A stretch of 64,000 nucleotides of DNA from Blastomonas sp. AAP53 (GCF_000331245.1 NZ_ANFZ01000009.1:186001-250000); one strand, 5' to 3'. Shown: positions 43,701 to 57,008, counted from the stretch's first letter. A program made the numbers and translations. Notes: generated from the letters alone by a model not told the origin.

Positions 43701-44244
43701 CAAGGATGACGTCGCCAGCCCGCCGATCGCCGGGCTGGAAATGGCGCGCGCCGCCGAACGCGGCCTGATCATGCACAGCCTGTTTGAGCGGCTGCCCGCG
43801 CTTCCACGCGAGGATCGCCACGAGGCCGCGCGGCGGTGGCTGTCGCGCCAGCACGGGATCACCGATCGGGCTGACGCAGATGCGATCATCGACCCGGTCT
43901 GCACCGTGATCGATCATCCAGACTGGGCGGATGTGTTCCGCGCCGATGCACTTGCCGAGGCGCCGATTGCCGCCGTCGTCGGTCCGAACGTCGTCTCAGG
44001 CACGGTAGACAGGCTGCTGGTGGAGGACGACCGCGTGCTGGTGGTCGACTTCAAGACCGGCCGCCGCCCGCCGCGTTCCATGGAGCAACTGCCGGTCGCG
44101 CATGTTCGGCAGATGGCGGCCTATGTCGCCGCGCTCCAATTGATCTTCCCGGGGCGTGCCGTGCAGGCTGGACTGCTGTATACCGCGATCCCGCAACTTT
44201 TCTGGCTGCCGGACGCATTGCTGTCAGCCACGAAGCTGGATTGA
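40786..44244 (+). CDS. addA: double-strand break repair helicase/nuclease AddA
   Basis: 1152 residues. UvrD-type helicase with Walker A S-A-S-A-G-T-G-K-T near 32, then T-F-T-K-A-G-A-S-E-M, the DExx motif V-D-E-A-Q-D-T-N-P near 403, and V-T-V-H-G-S-K-G-L-Q and Y-V-A-M-T-R-A-A-E. A C-terminal RecB-like nuclease ends in V-L-V-V-D-F-K-T-G-R. It unwinds and digests double-strand ends together with AddB. ATG 40786 overlaps the addB stop; earlier in-frame codons lie inside addB. Confidence 0.96.
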   Translation: MSSGAPSLHPLHGDQARAVSPAEQVWLSASAGTGKTQVLTARVFRLLLEPGVNPDAILCLTFTKAGASEMANRINAQLAAWVRMSDTALGADLANIGAPVDEQTLIRARRLFARVLDAPQGGLRIQTIHSFCQSLLASFPEEAGLAPGFRPIEDRDRVQLARDTLGAMLVDAARRGDMRLSDNLEAMSLRLGAEPTEAFLMRCAARPDAMDALVGDIRPYINAALGLKRDEDGSVLAALCSDALFDTANLEALQESNTRWNTKTGLEVAGKIQAWLDMDDAGRLSHLDLVWLAVAKADGDPRKWESFSAKIDPDYAQKAESLYSDLQSLRDHIALVAFSCEYARALEVGRDFAWRFAEAKRQAGLLDFDDLIRAAAQLLSGRTMAQWIAFKLDQRFDHVLVDEAQDTNPSQWSIVRGLIDDYFTGQGSKADRYRTLFTVGDFKQAIFGFQGTSPQYYAAARIRIGQQAMDAGQAFLDLSLDRSFRSTQPVLDMVDAVLDQLGPSSLGILDDVLPRHEGRKGPGCVELWRPIGEGLEDQDDGGEGEDAEEWLSGADRLFAERLAERIAGWLDPESPHRLWLDRRSDGSAGWAGAGDIMVLLRRRGDLASLIVARLYASGVPVAGIDRLRLGQPLAVQDLIAAIRFALQPLDDLTCAALLVSPLGGWTQEELLQHGYRPEKRALWPHLRDQAQSDTALRARLDPLYALLGMADYGTAYDFLEQVLTGPMQGRARLVARLGAEALDPIAELLSLSQKFAASHDGGLQAFLHWFDAGDEEIKRELAGQADMVRVMTVHGSKGLQAPIVILADACVDPTRKVDSSFDWPVEIIGADVAVTLPVYSLRKADRIGPLAQAHDAAREADMEEHWRLLYVAMTRAAERLYIGGTLGKRAKEPPAESWYAAIERSFADLGCDWIDDGEGPCRRFGKGAVPVPRADEPVADSVPPLAAIPDWALTPAAPEQRPPTPLAPSSLGKDDVASPPIAGLEMARAAERGLIMHSLFERLPALPREDRHEAARRWLSRQHGITDRADADAIIDPVCTVIDHPDWADVFRADALAEAPIAAVVGPNVVSGTVDRLLVEDDRVLVVDFKTGRRPPRSMEQLPVAHVRQMAAYVAALQLIFPGRAVQAGLLYTAIPQLFWLPDALLSATKLD

Positions 44245-44339
44245 ACCCCGGCATATGAATAGTTGGGGCATCGCAGCTTGAGCGAGATCGTCCCAACGCT
44301 TACATGCAGGGTCAAGTCACGAACGAGGAGTTTTTTACA

Positions 44340-44666
44340 ATGGCAACCACTGCAATCAGCGATGCAAGCTTCGCTGCCGATGTCCTGAACTCGGACAAGC
44401 CCGTCTTGGTCGATTTCTGGGCGGAATGGTGCGGCCCATGCAAGATGATCGGCCCGGCTCTCGAAGAGATCAGCGATGAACTGGCCGGCAAGGTCACCAT
44501 CGCCAAGATCAACATCGACGACAATCCCGATGCCCCCGCCAAGTACGGCGTGCGCGGCATTCCCACGATGATCCTGTTCGACAAGGGCCAGATCGTCGAG
44601 ACCAAGGTGGGTGCTGCCCCCAAGAGCGCGCTGAAGAGCTGGCTGGAAGCCGCGCTTCCCGCGTAA
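44340..44666 (+). CDS. trxA: thioredoxin
   Basis: 108 residues, full-length thioredoxin with active site W-C-G-P-C-K near 31-36 and the cis-Pro block R-G-I-P-T-M. Cytoplasmic disulfide reductase supporting ribonucleotide reductase, peroxiredoxins and others. ATG 44340 is chosen for the GAGGAG 10 bases upstream. About 95 bases separate it from addA, so it may have its own promoter. It is followed by a convergent inositol-phosphatase gene. Confidence 0.97.
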   Translation: MATTAISDASFAADVLNSDKPVLVDFWAEWCGPCKMIGPALEEISDELAGKVTIAKINIDDNPDAPAKYGVRGIPTMILFDKGQIVETKVGAAPKSALKSWLEAALPA

Positions 44667-44670
44667 GTCG

Positions 44671-45462
44671 TCAGACGATGATCGCCGCTGCTGTGTCCCA
44701 CATCGCTGGGCTGGCGGCGGCGAGCATGCCCTTGCGCTGGTCGCCGGGGCGATAGGGCGATCCATCAAGGCGCGCAGCCTTGCCGCCCGCTTCCTGGATG
44801 AACAGCACGCCTGCGGCATGGTCCCAGGGCAATGTGCGTTCGAACAACGTCATATCGTTCTGCCCCAGCACCAGCCGCGGGTATTGTTCTGCCGCGCACC
44901 GCGGAATGTCGACCATCGTGAACTTGCCACGCATCGCGTCTGATAGCGCGGTGCGGCGCGGTTCGGGGATGAACAGCGTCGAGATGGCTGCCACAGGCAG
45001 GGCGTTGCCGCTTTCGCGTGCCATCACGGGCGCATCGTTGATGAATGCGCCGCCATCCCGCACCGCATGGCACATGCGGTCTGCCAGTGGATCGTAAAGC
45101 CAGCCGGCGACAGTCTCGCCTGCCTCCACCAAGGCGATGATGATACCGAAGGGCGGATGCCCATGCGCATAATTGTGCGTTCCGTCGATCGGGTCGATGA
45201 TCCAAGCCACGCTGTCGTTGACGCGCTCGATCAACGCCGGGTCCGCCTCAACAGCCTCTTCACCCACAATGCTGGCATCTGGCAGGATCAGCGCTAGCCC
45301 GGCGCTCAGTCGCCGCTCGCTTTCCTTGTCGGCGATGGTCACCAGATCGCCGGGGGTCTTTTCGTCAATCTGATCGGCTGCCAGCTGCTGGTAATGGTGC
45401 AGCACCACCTCGCGCGCAACGGTTCGGATCAGGTCCGATACCGGGGTGTGGAGCGTGTGCAT
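44671..45462 (-). CDS. inositol monophosphatase family protein
   Basis: 263 residues. It carries the metal motifs G-E-E-A near 67 and W-I-I-D-P-I-D-G-T-H-N-Y near 88, and the second site W-D-H-A-A-G near 213. These are those of the IMPase/HisN/SuhB fold, which hydrolyses small phosphate monoesters with Mg2+. The exact substrate (myo-inositol-1-phosphate, histidinol-phosphate or 3'-phosphoadenosine-5'-phosphate) cannot be fixed from sequence. It is the last gene of an argJ-GST-IMPase run; its ATG overlaps the GST stop by one base (TGATG). Confidence 0.9.
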   Translation of the reverse strand: MHTLHTPVSDLIRTVAREVVLHHYQQLAADQIDEKTPGDLVTIADKESERRLSAGLALILPDASIVGEEAVEADPALIERVNDSVAWIIDPIDGTHNYAHGHPPFGIIIALVEAGETVAGWLYDPLADRMCHAVRDGGAFINDAPVMARESGNALPVAAISTLFIPEPRRTALSDAMRGKFTMVDIPRCAAEQYPRLVLGQNDMTLFERTLPWDHAAGVLFIQEAGGKAARLDGSPYRPGDQRKGMLAAASPAMWDTAAAIIV

Positions 45463-46070
45463 CAGGTCAGCTTTATCATGACATTGGCCTTGTATCCGGG
45501 GCGGGTTTGCAAGCCTTCATACCAGCGGCGCACATGCGGCATGTCCGGACGCGGCATGTCGAGCGTGAACCAGGTGTGGGCGTAGGTTCCCATCGGTATA
45601 TCGGCTATACCAAAGCTGTCGCCGGTAATCCACGGCTGCTGCGCCAGCAGGGCCTCGAGCATGGCCATCATCCGGCCTGTTGCTTCCGCCCCGCGCGCGA
45701 TCACTGCCGGATCGTGAAGGTGCTCCGGCTTGCGCACCATCATCAGGAAGACATCGCGCTGCGCATCGGCAAAGGCGAACTGCCAGTCCATCCATTTGTC
45801 CGCCGCCGCGCGTTGCCTGAGGTCATCGGGCCACAGATGTGGGGCATAGCGCGCCGCCAGATAGCGCAGGATTGCGTTCGATTCCCACAAGACCAGCCCG
45901 TCATCCTCGATCGTCGGGATCAGCGCATTGGGGTTGAGCGCCAGATAGGCCGCATCCATGCCGAACGTGCCGCCCACATCGTTGCGGACATAGGCCAGCC
46001 CCATTTCTTCGGCAGCCCAAACGACCTTTTTGACGTTGTGCGAATTGAGCCGGCCCCAGATGGTCAGCAC
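45462..46070 (-). CDS. glutathione S-transferase
   Basis: 202 residues. The thioredoxin-like N-domain carries W-G-R-L-N-S near 5 and a cis-Pro block N-P-N-A-L-I-P-T-I near 52-60, then E-S-N-A-I-L-R-Y-L near 68-76. The helical C-domain holds G-D-S-F-G-I-A-D-I near 157. Cytosolic GST, type not certain. GTG at 46070 is chosen because GGAG lies 9 bases upstream and family similarity starts there. It lies just downstream of argJ with a 5-base gap and overlaps the next gene. Confidence 0.88.
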   Translation of the reverse strand: MLTIWGRLNSHNVKKVVWAAEEMGLAYVRNDVGGTFGMDAAYLALNPNALIPTIEDDGLVLWESNAILRYLAARYAPHLWPDDLRQRAAADKWMDWQFAFADAQRDVFLMMVRKPEHLHDPAVIARGAEATGRMMAMLEALLAQQPWITGDSFGIADIPMGTYAHTWFTLDMPRPDMPHVRRWYEGLQTRPGYKANVMIKLT

Positions 46071-46075
46071 TGCGC

Positions 46076-47302
46076 TCAACTCCGGTAATCGGCGTTGATC
46101 GAGATATAGCCATGGGTGAGATCGCAGGTCCACACCGTGGCGCGTCCGCTGCCCAGCCCGATATCGGCCTCGACCAGTATTTCGCTGCCCTTGAGATGCG
46201 CTGTCACCGGCGCTTCGTCATAGCCCTCGATCACCACGCCCTGGGCTGCCACCTCGACGCCGCCGAAGCGGATCGAAAGCAGGTCGCGTTCGGCAGGTTC
46301 GCCTGCCTTGCCGACGGCCATCACGACCCGGCCCCAGTTGGCGTCTTCGCCCGCAATCGCAGTTTTCACCAGCGGCGAGTTGGCGATCGAAAGCGCGATG
46401 CGATGCGCGCTCTCGTCGGATACTGCGCCGGTAACGCGGATCTCGATGAACTTGCTCGCGCCTTCGCCGTCGCGCACGACCAGATGGGCGAGCTGACGGC
46501 ACAGATCGGCAAGCGCGGCGGCAAAGGCATCCGCACCGGGGCTGCCCATCGTTTCCAGCAAGGCGTGCTGCGCCTGACCGGTGGCAAAGGCGAGCACCGT
46601 GTCGCTGGTCGACGTATCGCTATCGACGGTGATGCAGCCGAAGCTCTGGCGATTGGCTGCGCTGAGCATCTGCTGCAACAACGCGGGGGCGATGGCGGCG
46701 TCGGTGAAGATATAGCCCAGCATCGTCGCCATGTCTGGCGCGATCATGCCCGAACCCTTGATCACGCCGACCAGTTCGACCCGGCAATCGCCGATCATCG
46801 CGCTGGTCGTCGCCGCCTTGGCGAAGGTATCGGTGGTGCCGATCGCATCGGTGAGGTCGCGCCAGCTGCACGGCTCTGCGATGAACGCCGCCTCAAGCCC
46901 TGTGCGCGCCTTGTCCTGAGGCAACGGCACGCCGATCACGCCAGTGGCAGAAACGAACACCTCGTCGACGGAGCAATTCAGCTGCGTGGAGACCGTGTTC
47001 ACCACCATTTCGACCGCAGCCCGGCCACGTCCGCCGGTAAAGGCGTTCGCATTGCCTGCGCTGACGACAAGCGCGCGTGCACGCTCCTGGTGGAGCGCGC
47101 TGCGGCACCATTCGACTTCTGGCGATGGGCATTTGCTAGTCGTGGTGACGCCAGCAACAGCGGTGCCGGGGGCCAGTTCTACAAAACTCAGGTCACACCG
47201 GTCCCAGTCCTTGTACCGCGCCCGTGCGACGCGCGGCGTGACGCCTGAGATGGCGGGAAGATCGGGGAAGGGGCGAGCGAGCGGCGATACCGGGTGTGTC
47301 AT
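46076..47302 (-). CDS. argJ: bifunctional ornithine acetyltransferase / N-acetylglutamate synthase
   Basis: 408 residues. The autocleavage site region K-G-S-G-M-I-A-P-D-M-A-T-M-L (Thr nucleophile) and C-terminal D-S-D-T-S-T-S-D-T-V and N-W-G-R-V-V-M-A-V identify ArgJ. It transfers the acetyl group from N-acetylornithine to glutamate, closing the cyclic arginine pathway. It is processed into alpha and beta subunits. First gene of the run with GST and IMPase. tRNA-Leu lies upstream on the same strand. Confidence 0.96.
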   Translation of the reverse strand: MTHPVSPLARPFPDLPAISGVTPRVARARYKDWDRCDLSFVELAPGTAVAGVTTTSKCPSPEVEWCRSALHQERARALVVSAGNANAFTGGRGRAAVEMVVNTVSTQLNCSVDEVFVSATGVIGVPLPQDKARTGLEAAFIAEPCSWRDLTDAIGTTDTFAKAATTSAMIGDCRVELVGVIKGSGMIAPDMATMLGYIFTDAAIAPALLQQMLSAANRQSFGCITVDSDTSTSDTVLAFATGQAQHALLETMGSPGADAFAAALADLCRQLAHLVVRDGEGASKFIEIRVTGAVSDESAHRIALSIANSPLVKTAIAGEDANWGRVVMAVGKAGEPAERDLLSIRFGGVEVAAQGVVIEGYDEAPVTAHLKGSEILVEADIGLGSGRATVWTCDLTHGYISINADYRS

Positions 47303-47421
47303 GATGCAGATCCAGACCAGAAGAGACTGGCTGCGGCCCTAATCGCAAACTGGCAGCGCGCAAAGTCCTTTGCCAGCGGACGCGGCAAAAGCGGAAGGGT
47401 TGCAGCGCTGTCAGGGATTAT

Positions 47422-47505
47422 TGGTGCGGGCGGTGGGACTCGAACCCACACTCCTTGCGGAACCGGATTTTGAGTCCGGCGCGTCTACCATTCCACCACG
47501 CCCGC
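47422..47505 (-). tRNA. tRNA-Leu (CAA)
   Basis: Reading minus, acceptor GCGGGCG (47499-47505) pairs with CGCCCGC. The anticodon stem CCGGA/TCCGG encloses CTCAAAA with anticodon CAA. A long variable arm typical of tRNA-Leu, T-loop TTCGAGT and encoded CCA (47422-47424) complete the gene. Confidence 0.95.
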
Positions 47506-47577
47506 CAATGAGCGGCAGCCTATAGCGCCTTGATCATATCCTGCAAGGCGCAAAAGTGGCTGACCCGCCCCCTTCAG

Positions 47578-49026
47578 TTACAGCTTCATGTCGCGGGCAA
47601 TCGTCTTGTGCGTGGCCTCGCCATAAGGCGGCAGGAACCCGGCCAGCTTGGCGACATCGATGCGCGGCTGGCTGTAGATGCCCTTGGCGTGGCTGAAGGT
47701 GCGGAAGCCATCGACCCCGTGATACGCCCCCATGCCCGATGGGCCGACACCGCCGAAGGGCAGGTCTTCCATCGCGACATGAAAAATCGTGTCGTTGAGC
47801 GTCACGCCGCCGGAAACCGTACGGTCGGTGACCTTTTTCGCCTCGATGCTATCCTCGCCGAAATAATAGAGCGCCAGCGGGCGGTCGCGGCCGTTGACGT
47901 AATCGATCGCCTCATCGACGGTCGAATAGGTCTTCACCGGCAGGATCGGGCCGAAAATCTCGTCCTGCATCACCTTCATGTCATCGGTGACGTTGCGCAG
48001 GATGTGGAGCGGCATCTTGCGGCTGTTGGCCGATTGGAAGTCTTCGCCCGCCGGGTTGACCTCGATCACTTCGGCGCCCTTTTCGCGGGCGTCGTCGAGA
48101 TAGCTGCTCAGCCGCTGGTGGTGCCGTTCGTTGACCACCGCGGTATAGTCGTCGTTGCCCAGCAGCGTGGGATAGAGCGTCGCTGCGGACTGCTTGATGT
48201 TGTCGATGATCTCGCTCTCGTCCTCGCGAGGGACGTAGAGATAGTCGGGTGCGATGCAGATCTGCCCGGCGTTCATCATCTTGCCCATGGTAATGCGCTG
48301 CGCGGCCTTGGCCTTGTCTGCGCCGCGTCCGACGATGGCAGGCGATTTGCCGCCAAGCTCGAGCGTGACCGGAACCAGGTTCTTGGCTGCAGCGCGCATG
48401 ATGTGATGGCCCACGCTGGTCGCGCCGGTGAACAGCAGATGGTTGAACGGCAGTTCGGAAAACGCCTGGCCGACTTCAGGCCCGCCGGTGAAGAAGGCGA
48501 CCTCGCTGGCATCGAAATATTGCGGGCCGAGCCTGGCAAGCAGCTGCGATGTGTTTTCGGTATATTCGCTGTTCTTGATCATCACCCGGTTGCCGGCGGC
48601 CAGCGCGCCGATGGCGGGGGTGAGGCACAGCTGAATTGGGAAATTCCACGGGGCGATGATGCCGACGACGCCCAAGGGCTGGTATTCGACGCGCGCGCGG
48701 GCGCCCAAAAGGCCCAGCGGGAACTGCACCGGACGCTTTTCCGCCTTCGCCCAGCCATCCATGTGCTTGAGCGTATGGCGCGCGGTGTTCAGCACGCCGA
48801 CGATATCGGTCATTTTCGACTGTTCTGCGCTGCGATGACCGAAGTCTTCGCTCATCGCCGCGACCAGCGCATCAGCGTTGTCGTGCACCAGCTTCATCAG
48901 CCGACGAATGCGGTCCTTGCGGACTGCCATCGGCACTGGCAGTTCTGCCAGAAAGGCCGATTTCTGCCTTTCGAGAATGTCGTTCAGCTGGTCCGCCTTC
49001 AGCGGTGCGTCTGTCGTGGTCGCCAT
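47578..49026 (-). CDS. coniferyl-aldehyde dehydrogenase-type aldehyde dehydrogenase
   Basis: 482 residues. NAD-binding P-W-N-F-P-I-Q near 119, active-site Glu in L-E-L-G-G-K-S-P near 214 and catalytic Cys in N-A-G-Q-I-C-I-A-P near 250. The short form and absence of the usual longer N-terminus fit the CalB/coniferyl-aldehyde clade, which oxidises phenolic and aliphatic aldehydes. ATG 49026 follows GGGAG about 7 bases upstream. It is separate from the PQQ-dehydrogenase gene upstream, though on the same strand. Confidence 0.9.
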   Translation of the reverse strand: MATTTDAPLKADQLNDILERQKSAFLAELPVPMAVRKDRIRRLMKLVHDNADALVAAMSEDFGHRSAEQSKMTDIVGVLNTARHTLKHMDGWAKAEKRPVQFPLGLLGARARVEYQPLGVVGIIAPWNFPIQLCLTPAIGALAAGNRVMIKNSEYTENTSQLLARLGPQYFDASEVAFFTGGPEVGQAFSELPFNHLLFTGATSVGHHIMRAAAKNLVPVTLELGGKSPAIVGRGADKAKAAQRITMGKMMNAGQICIAPDYLYVPREDESEIIDNIKQSAATLYPTLLGNDDYTAVVNERHHQRLSSYLDDAREKGAEVIEVNPAGEDFQSANSRKMPLHILRNVTDDMKVMQDEIFGPILPVKTYSTVDEAIDYVNGRDRPLALYYFGEDSIEAKKVTDRTVSGGVTLNDTIFHVAMEDLPFGGVGPSGMGAYHGVDGFRTFSHAKGIYSQPRIDVAKLAGFLPPYGEATHKTIARDMKL

Positions 49027-49123
49027 GCATCGTCTCCCGAATTGTTGTTTGTCGCGAGGGATATCGCAATGGGTTGCGAATTGAAATGTCTTTTGCGCCA
49101 CTTACGACGCGGGCGAAGACCGA

Positions 49124-50302
49124 TTACTTCGCCGGTGTCAGCTTGAGCAGGCGGCCCTGCGACCCGCGCGCGCCGTCTTCCAGCAGCCAGATCGCGCCAT
49201 CGGGACCCTGTTCGACCTCGCGGATGCGCCCTTCCATGCTCCAGTTGTCGGCCTTGGCGGCGTTTTCCCCATCGAGCTTGACCCGCACCAGTGCCTGTCC
49301 GCTGAGCGCTCCGATAAAGGCGCTGTTCTTCCAGGCGGGGAACAGGTCGCCGTTGTAGATCATCAGGCTGCCCGGCGAAATCACCGGGGTCCAGAACACC
49401 TTGGGCGGCACGAACCCGTCTTCGGGCGAATGATCGGGGATGTCGCGGCCATCATAGTGATCGCCGTTCGAAACTTTGGGATAGCCATAGTTGGCACCGC
49501 GCTTGACGAGGTTGAGTTCGTCGCCGCCCTTGGGGCCCATCTCGCTGTTCCACAGGTTGCCTGCGCTGTCGAAGGCAAGGCCCAGTGGGTTGCGGTGGCC
49601 ATAGGACCAGATCTGCGCCTTGATGCGACCCTGATCGTACATGGGATTGTCAGACGGGATTCCGCCGGTCGGCGTGAGCCGCACGACCTTGCCCAGATTC
49701 TGCTCGAGATCCTGCGCCGGATCGAACTTCTGCCGTTCGCCCGAAGAGATGTACATCATGCCATCGGGACCAAAGGCGATGCGATGGCCATAATGGCCCT
49801 TGCCGCTGACCTTGGGTTCCTGTCTCCAGATCACCTGCATGTCATTGAGGCTGGCTGCGCCATCATTGGCGGTGACCAGCTTGGCCCGCGCGACGGCAGC
49901 GCCGCTGGTGTCGCCTTCGCCCGCCTCGGCAAAGCTCAGATAGACATAGCCGTCATTGACGAAATCGGGCGACAGCACGACGTCGCCCAGACCGCCCTGG
50001 CCGCCATAGGCAACCTCGGGCGTGCCGGTCACATCGACCATCGCTGCCTTGCCATCCGCGCTCAGGGTGACAAGCTTGAGCTTGCCCTTGCGCTCGGTCA
50101 CCAGAGCGCGGCCATCGGGCAGGAAGGTCATCGCCCAGGGTTCATCGAACTTCGATACGACGGTGGTCTGGAAGGGGAGCGTGTCGACCGGCGAGATCGC
50201 GGCAACGGCCTCGGTTTCCTCGTTGCCCGCCACGGCTTCACCGCTGCTGGTGCACGCGATCAGGGCCAGCGGCAGCGCCGCGCTGAGGGTCAATCGGTGC
50301 AT
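49124..50302 (-). CDS. PQQ-dependent sugar (aldose) dehydrogenase lipoprotein
   Basis: 392 residues. The signal peptide has lipobox I-A-C-T-S, so the protein is anchored in the envelope facing the periplasm. The body is a six-bladed soluble-type glucose dehydrogenase (YliI/Asd) propeller with G-G-Q-G-G-L-G-D, G-K-G-H-Y-G-H-R-I-A (PQQ-binding His), W-S-Y-G-H-R-N-P and N-S-E-M-G-P-K-G-G-D-E. It oxidises sugars with PQQ. ATG 50302 is chosen for the GGAG 8 bases upstream; an ATG at 50320 is possible. No PQQ-synthesis genes are nearby. Confidence 0.9.
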   Translation of the reverse strand: MHRLTLSAALPLALIACTSSGEAVAGNEETEAVAAISPVDTLPFQTTVVSKFDEPWAMTFLPDGRALVTERKGKLKLVTLSADGKAAMVDVTGTPEVAYGGQGGLGDVVLSPDFVNDGYVYLSFAEAGEGDTSGAAVARAKLVTANDGAASLNDMQVIWRQEPKVSGKGHYGHRIAFGPDGMMYISSGERQKFDPAQDLEQNLGKVVRLTPTGGIPSDNPMYDQGRIKAQIWSYGHRNPLGLAFDSAGNLWNSEMGPKGGDELNLVKRGANYGYPKVSNGDHYDGRDIPDHSPEDGFVPPKVFWTPVISPGSLMIYNGDLFPAWKNSAFIGALSGQALVRVKLDGENAAKADNWSMEGRIREVEQGPDGAIWLLEDGARGSQGRLLKLTPAK

Positions 50303-50429
50303 CAGGTTCACTCCGTTCATCATGGGGACGATCATCGCTATCCACTGACAGATTGCAAACGATTCGAGTAGAGTTCGATCATCGGGGGCAGGCCTTGCGG
50401 ACGCAAAGGCCTTGGGCCACAGACGCTTG

Positions 50430-51022
50430 ATGAACACAACTAGTTCCCCCGTATCGCCCAATCACTCGCTCCTCATCGCCGGCGTCGACGAAGCGGGCAG
50501 GGGGCCTTTGGCCGGGCCGGTCGTGGCCGCCGCCGTCATCCTGTGCCCGGAAGGCATCGCCGGGCTGGCCGACAGCAAGACATTAAGCTTTGCCCGGCGT
50601 GAACGGCTGGAAGCGGAAATCCTGGCCCGCTGCCGCTTTGGCCTTGGCATGGCGAGCGCCGAGGAGATCGACACGATCAACATCCTGCAGGCGACACTGC
50701 TGGCGATGACCCGCGCCGTGGAGGCGCTGGCAACCGAACCGGACGAGGTGCTGGTCGATGGCAACCGGCTGCCCCGCTGGCGGTACCGTGCGCAGGCGAT
50801 CATCAAGGGTGACGCGCTGCACCCCTGCATCTCTGCCGCGTCCATTCTCGCCAAGCAGGAGCGGGACCGGATCATGCGCGCAGCGGCGCAGGAGCATCCG
50901 CATTACGGCTGGGAGCGAAACATGGGCTATGGCACCGCCGAACACCTCGCGGCACTGCGCACGCATGGTCCGACACCGCTCCATCGCCACAGTTTTGCTC
51001 CTGTGGCCCGAGCGGCATCGCG

Positions 51023-51026
<4 letters not shown>
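50430..51026 (+). CDS. rnhB: ribonuclease HII
   Basis: 198 residues. The catalytic block [12 protein letters not shown] near 19 (Asp-Glu), the D-G-N motif in V-D-G-N-R-L near 111 and S-I-L-A-K near 136 identify RNase HII, which cuts at single ribonucleotides in DNA. ATG 50430 is preferred; a TTG at 50412 is also in frame. Downstream is the GANTC-rich ccrM promoter region. Confidence 0.97.
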
Positions 51027-53506
<2,480 letters not shown>

Positions 53507-53520
53507 CAGAGGGCTTGGGC

Positions 53521-53721
53521 ATGACCAGCTTCGTCCTCTCCATCGCCATGCTGACCTCCATCGCGCTCGTCTTCGGCGCGATCGCGCTTTTCCGCCGCGG
53601 CCAGCGCAAGCAGCCCGCGCTGATGCTGGTGCTCGCGGTGGTGATGATCGCGAACGTCGTGATCTGGTCGATCCCGACCAAGAGCGGGCAATCGCTGGTG
53701 AAGTCGGAAGCGCCGGAGTGA
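53521..53721 (+). CDS. small two-helix membrane protein
   Basis: 66 residues. Two hydrophobic helices (about 4-24 and 33-51) around a basic turn R-R-G-Q-R-K-Q, with a short charged tail. It starts 14 bases after folP, so it is probably co-transcribed. Unknown function; conserved small membrane proteins of this type occur in sphingomonads. Confidence 0.6.
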   Translation: MTSFVLSIAMLTSIALVFGAIALFRRGQRKQPALMLVLAVVMIANVVIWSIPTKSGQSLVKSEAPE

Positions 53722-53737
53722 TTCCCAACCACGTCCG

Positions 53738-53838
53738 CTCATCCTGAGCCGCGGGCTTTAGCCCGCGAAGTCGAAGGACCCGCGCCCACGCAGGCCGTCT
53801 TGCGGGGCCTTGGACAGGCTCAGGCTGAGCTGAGGTGG
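53738..53838. repeat. REP-like intergenic repeat pair
   Basis: CTCATCCTGAGC (53738-53749), a perfect CGCGGGC-TTTA-GCCCGCG hairpin (53750-53767) and GTCGAAGGACC form one unit. A degenerate inverted partner, GGACAGGCTCAGGCTGAGC, follows near 53812-53830. This is the dispersed repeat common in sphingomonad intergenic regions. Confidence 0.65.
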
Positions 53839-53930
53839 TGGTCCATTGCTGCACTGGTAACGGAAATTGCACCGGGATATGAGCGGCAGCGCTGTTTACA
53901 GACCCTGCAGAATTGATAATTTCAACTCTT

Positions 53931-54206
53931 ATGGCTTTCCAGCGCCCCATTGTACCAAGCACTGCCCTCGAGCGGATTTGCTTCACATTCGCTTTGGCAG
54001 CGTTGCTGCTAATGGCAGTCTATTTTCTCTGGCAGCTGAGCTTGGGGAGGTTGGTTGTGTCCCAACTGCCTGAGCTGGTGTTGGTGGTGGCTTTTGCGAT
54101 CCTACCGTCGGTCTGCCTTGGATTATGGCTGCGATATCGGCGACAACGCAAAATTCTAGCGCTGCGTGAACATGAGCACATTTTGCGGCAGATAACTGGC
54201 AATTAG
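53931..54206 (+). CDS. small membrane protein in a lower-GC patch
   Basis: 91 residues. Two transmembrane helices (about 18-38 and 49-66), then a basic tail R-Y-R-R-Q-R-K. Base composition is nearer 50% GC and codon use is unlike the neighbours, so it may be a recent arrival or not a real gene. No clear Shine-Dalgarno. It sits between the REP-like repeat and katG. Unrecognised. Confidence 0.4.
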   Translation: MAFQRPIVPSTALERICFTFALAALLLMAVYFLWQLSLGRLVVSQLPELVLVVAFAILPSVCLGLWLRYRRQRKILALREHEHILRQITGN

Positions 54207-54249
54207 ATTTCACGTCTTTCATACTGTGGCCAATGGCCCTGCCACAGAA

Positions 54250-54276
54250 AAGCCCCGGACATCGCTGCCCGGGCCT
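54250..54276 (-). terminator. hairpin at the katG 3' end
   Basis: AAGCCCCGG pairs imperfectly with CCCGGGCCTT. On the minus strand TTTT follows, and on the plus strand TTCTTCTTT, so it may stop both katG and the upstream small gene. Confidence 0.55.
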
Positions 54277-54303
54277 TCTTCTTTCGCTTAGCTCACTATC
54301 AGC

Positions 54304-56508
<2,205 letters not shown>

Positions 56509-56788
56509 TCAAACGTCTAGGATGACGCTAACATAGGTATGGTCCATGACAGATTGAAACGATCAAACATGGTCTTTCTAATCGGTTTTAGCGATAAGAT
56601 TGCGGGCGGTGGCTGGGTGCTGCGTGGAACTGCAACGATTCTCGAAGACGCTGGACACGGCCGTAGCCGCCACGGGGCCCGGACTTGCAGAACGCAGTTG
56701 TTGTCGCGTGTGAGGACAAGGGCAGCGAACCCTTGGGTTTGGCTGGTTGTTTATGCCGCTGCCTTCACGAAGAGGCGCGCGGAATAAA

Positions 56789-56865
56789 TGGTCGGGGAGA
56801 GAGGATTCGAACCTCCGGCCCCTGCCTCCCGAAGACAGTGCTCTACCAGGCTGAGCTACTCCCCG
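56789..56865 (-). tRNA. tRNA-Pro (CGG)
   Basis: Reading minus, acceptor CGGGGAG (56859-56865) pairs with CTCCCCG. The anticodon stem CTGTC/GGCAG encloses TTCGGGA with anticodon CGG. T-loop TTCGAAT and encoded CCA (56789-56791) complete it. Confidence 0.95.
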
Positions 56866-57008
56866 ACCCAGACTTCATGGTGCCTTGCGGCGCCTGGGAG
56901 GCAGGGGCGTGCCTATAGCCACGCTGTGGCTGGCTTGCAAGCGACCATTTTGCCTTTTCTCCGGGGATGCGATGGCATGGGCAAAAGCGCCATGCTAGAC
57001 CCCGCGCC

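Noticed and set aside
56539-56787. 82-residue plus-strand frame between katG and tRNA-Pro
   Set aside because: No ribosome-binding site, no conserved pattern, and it runs up to the tRNA gene.
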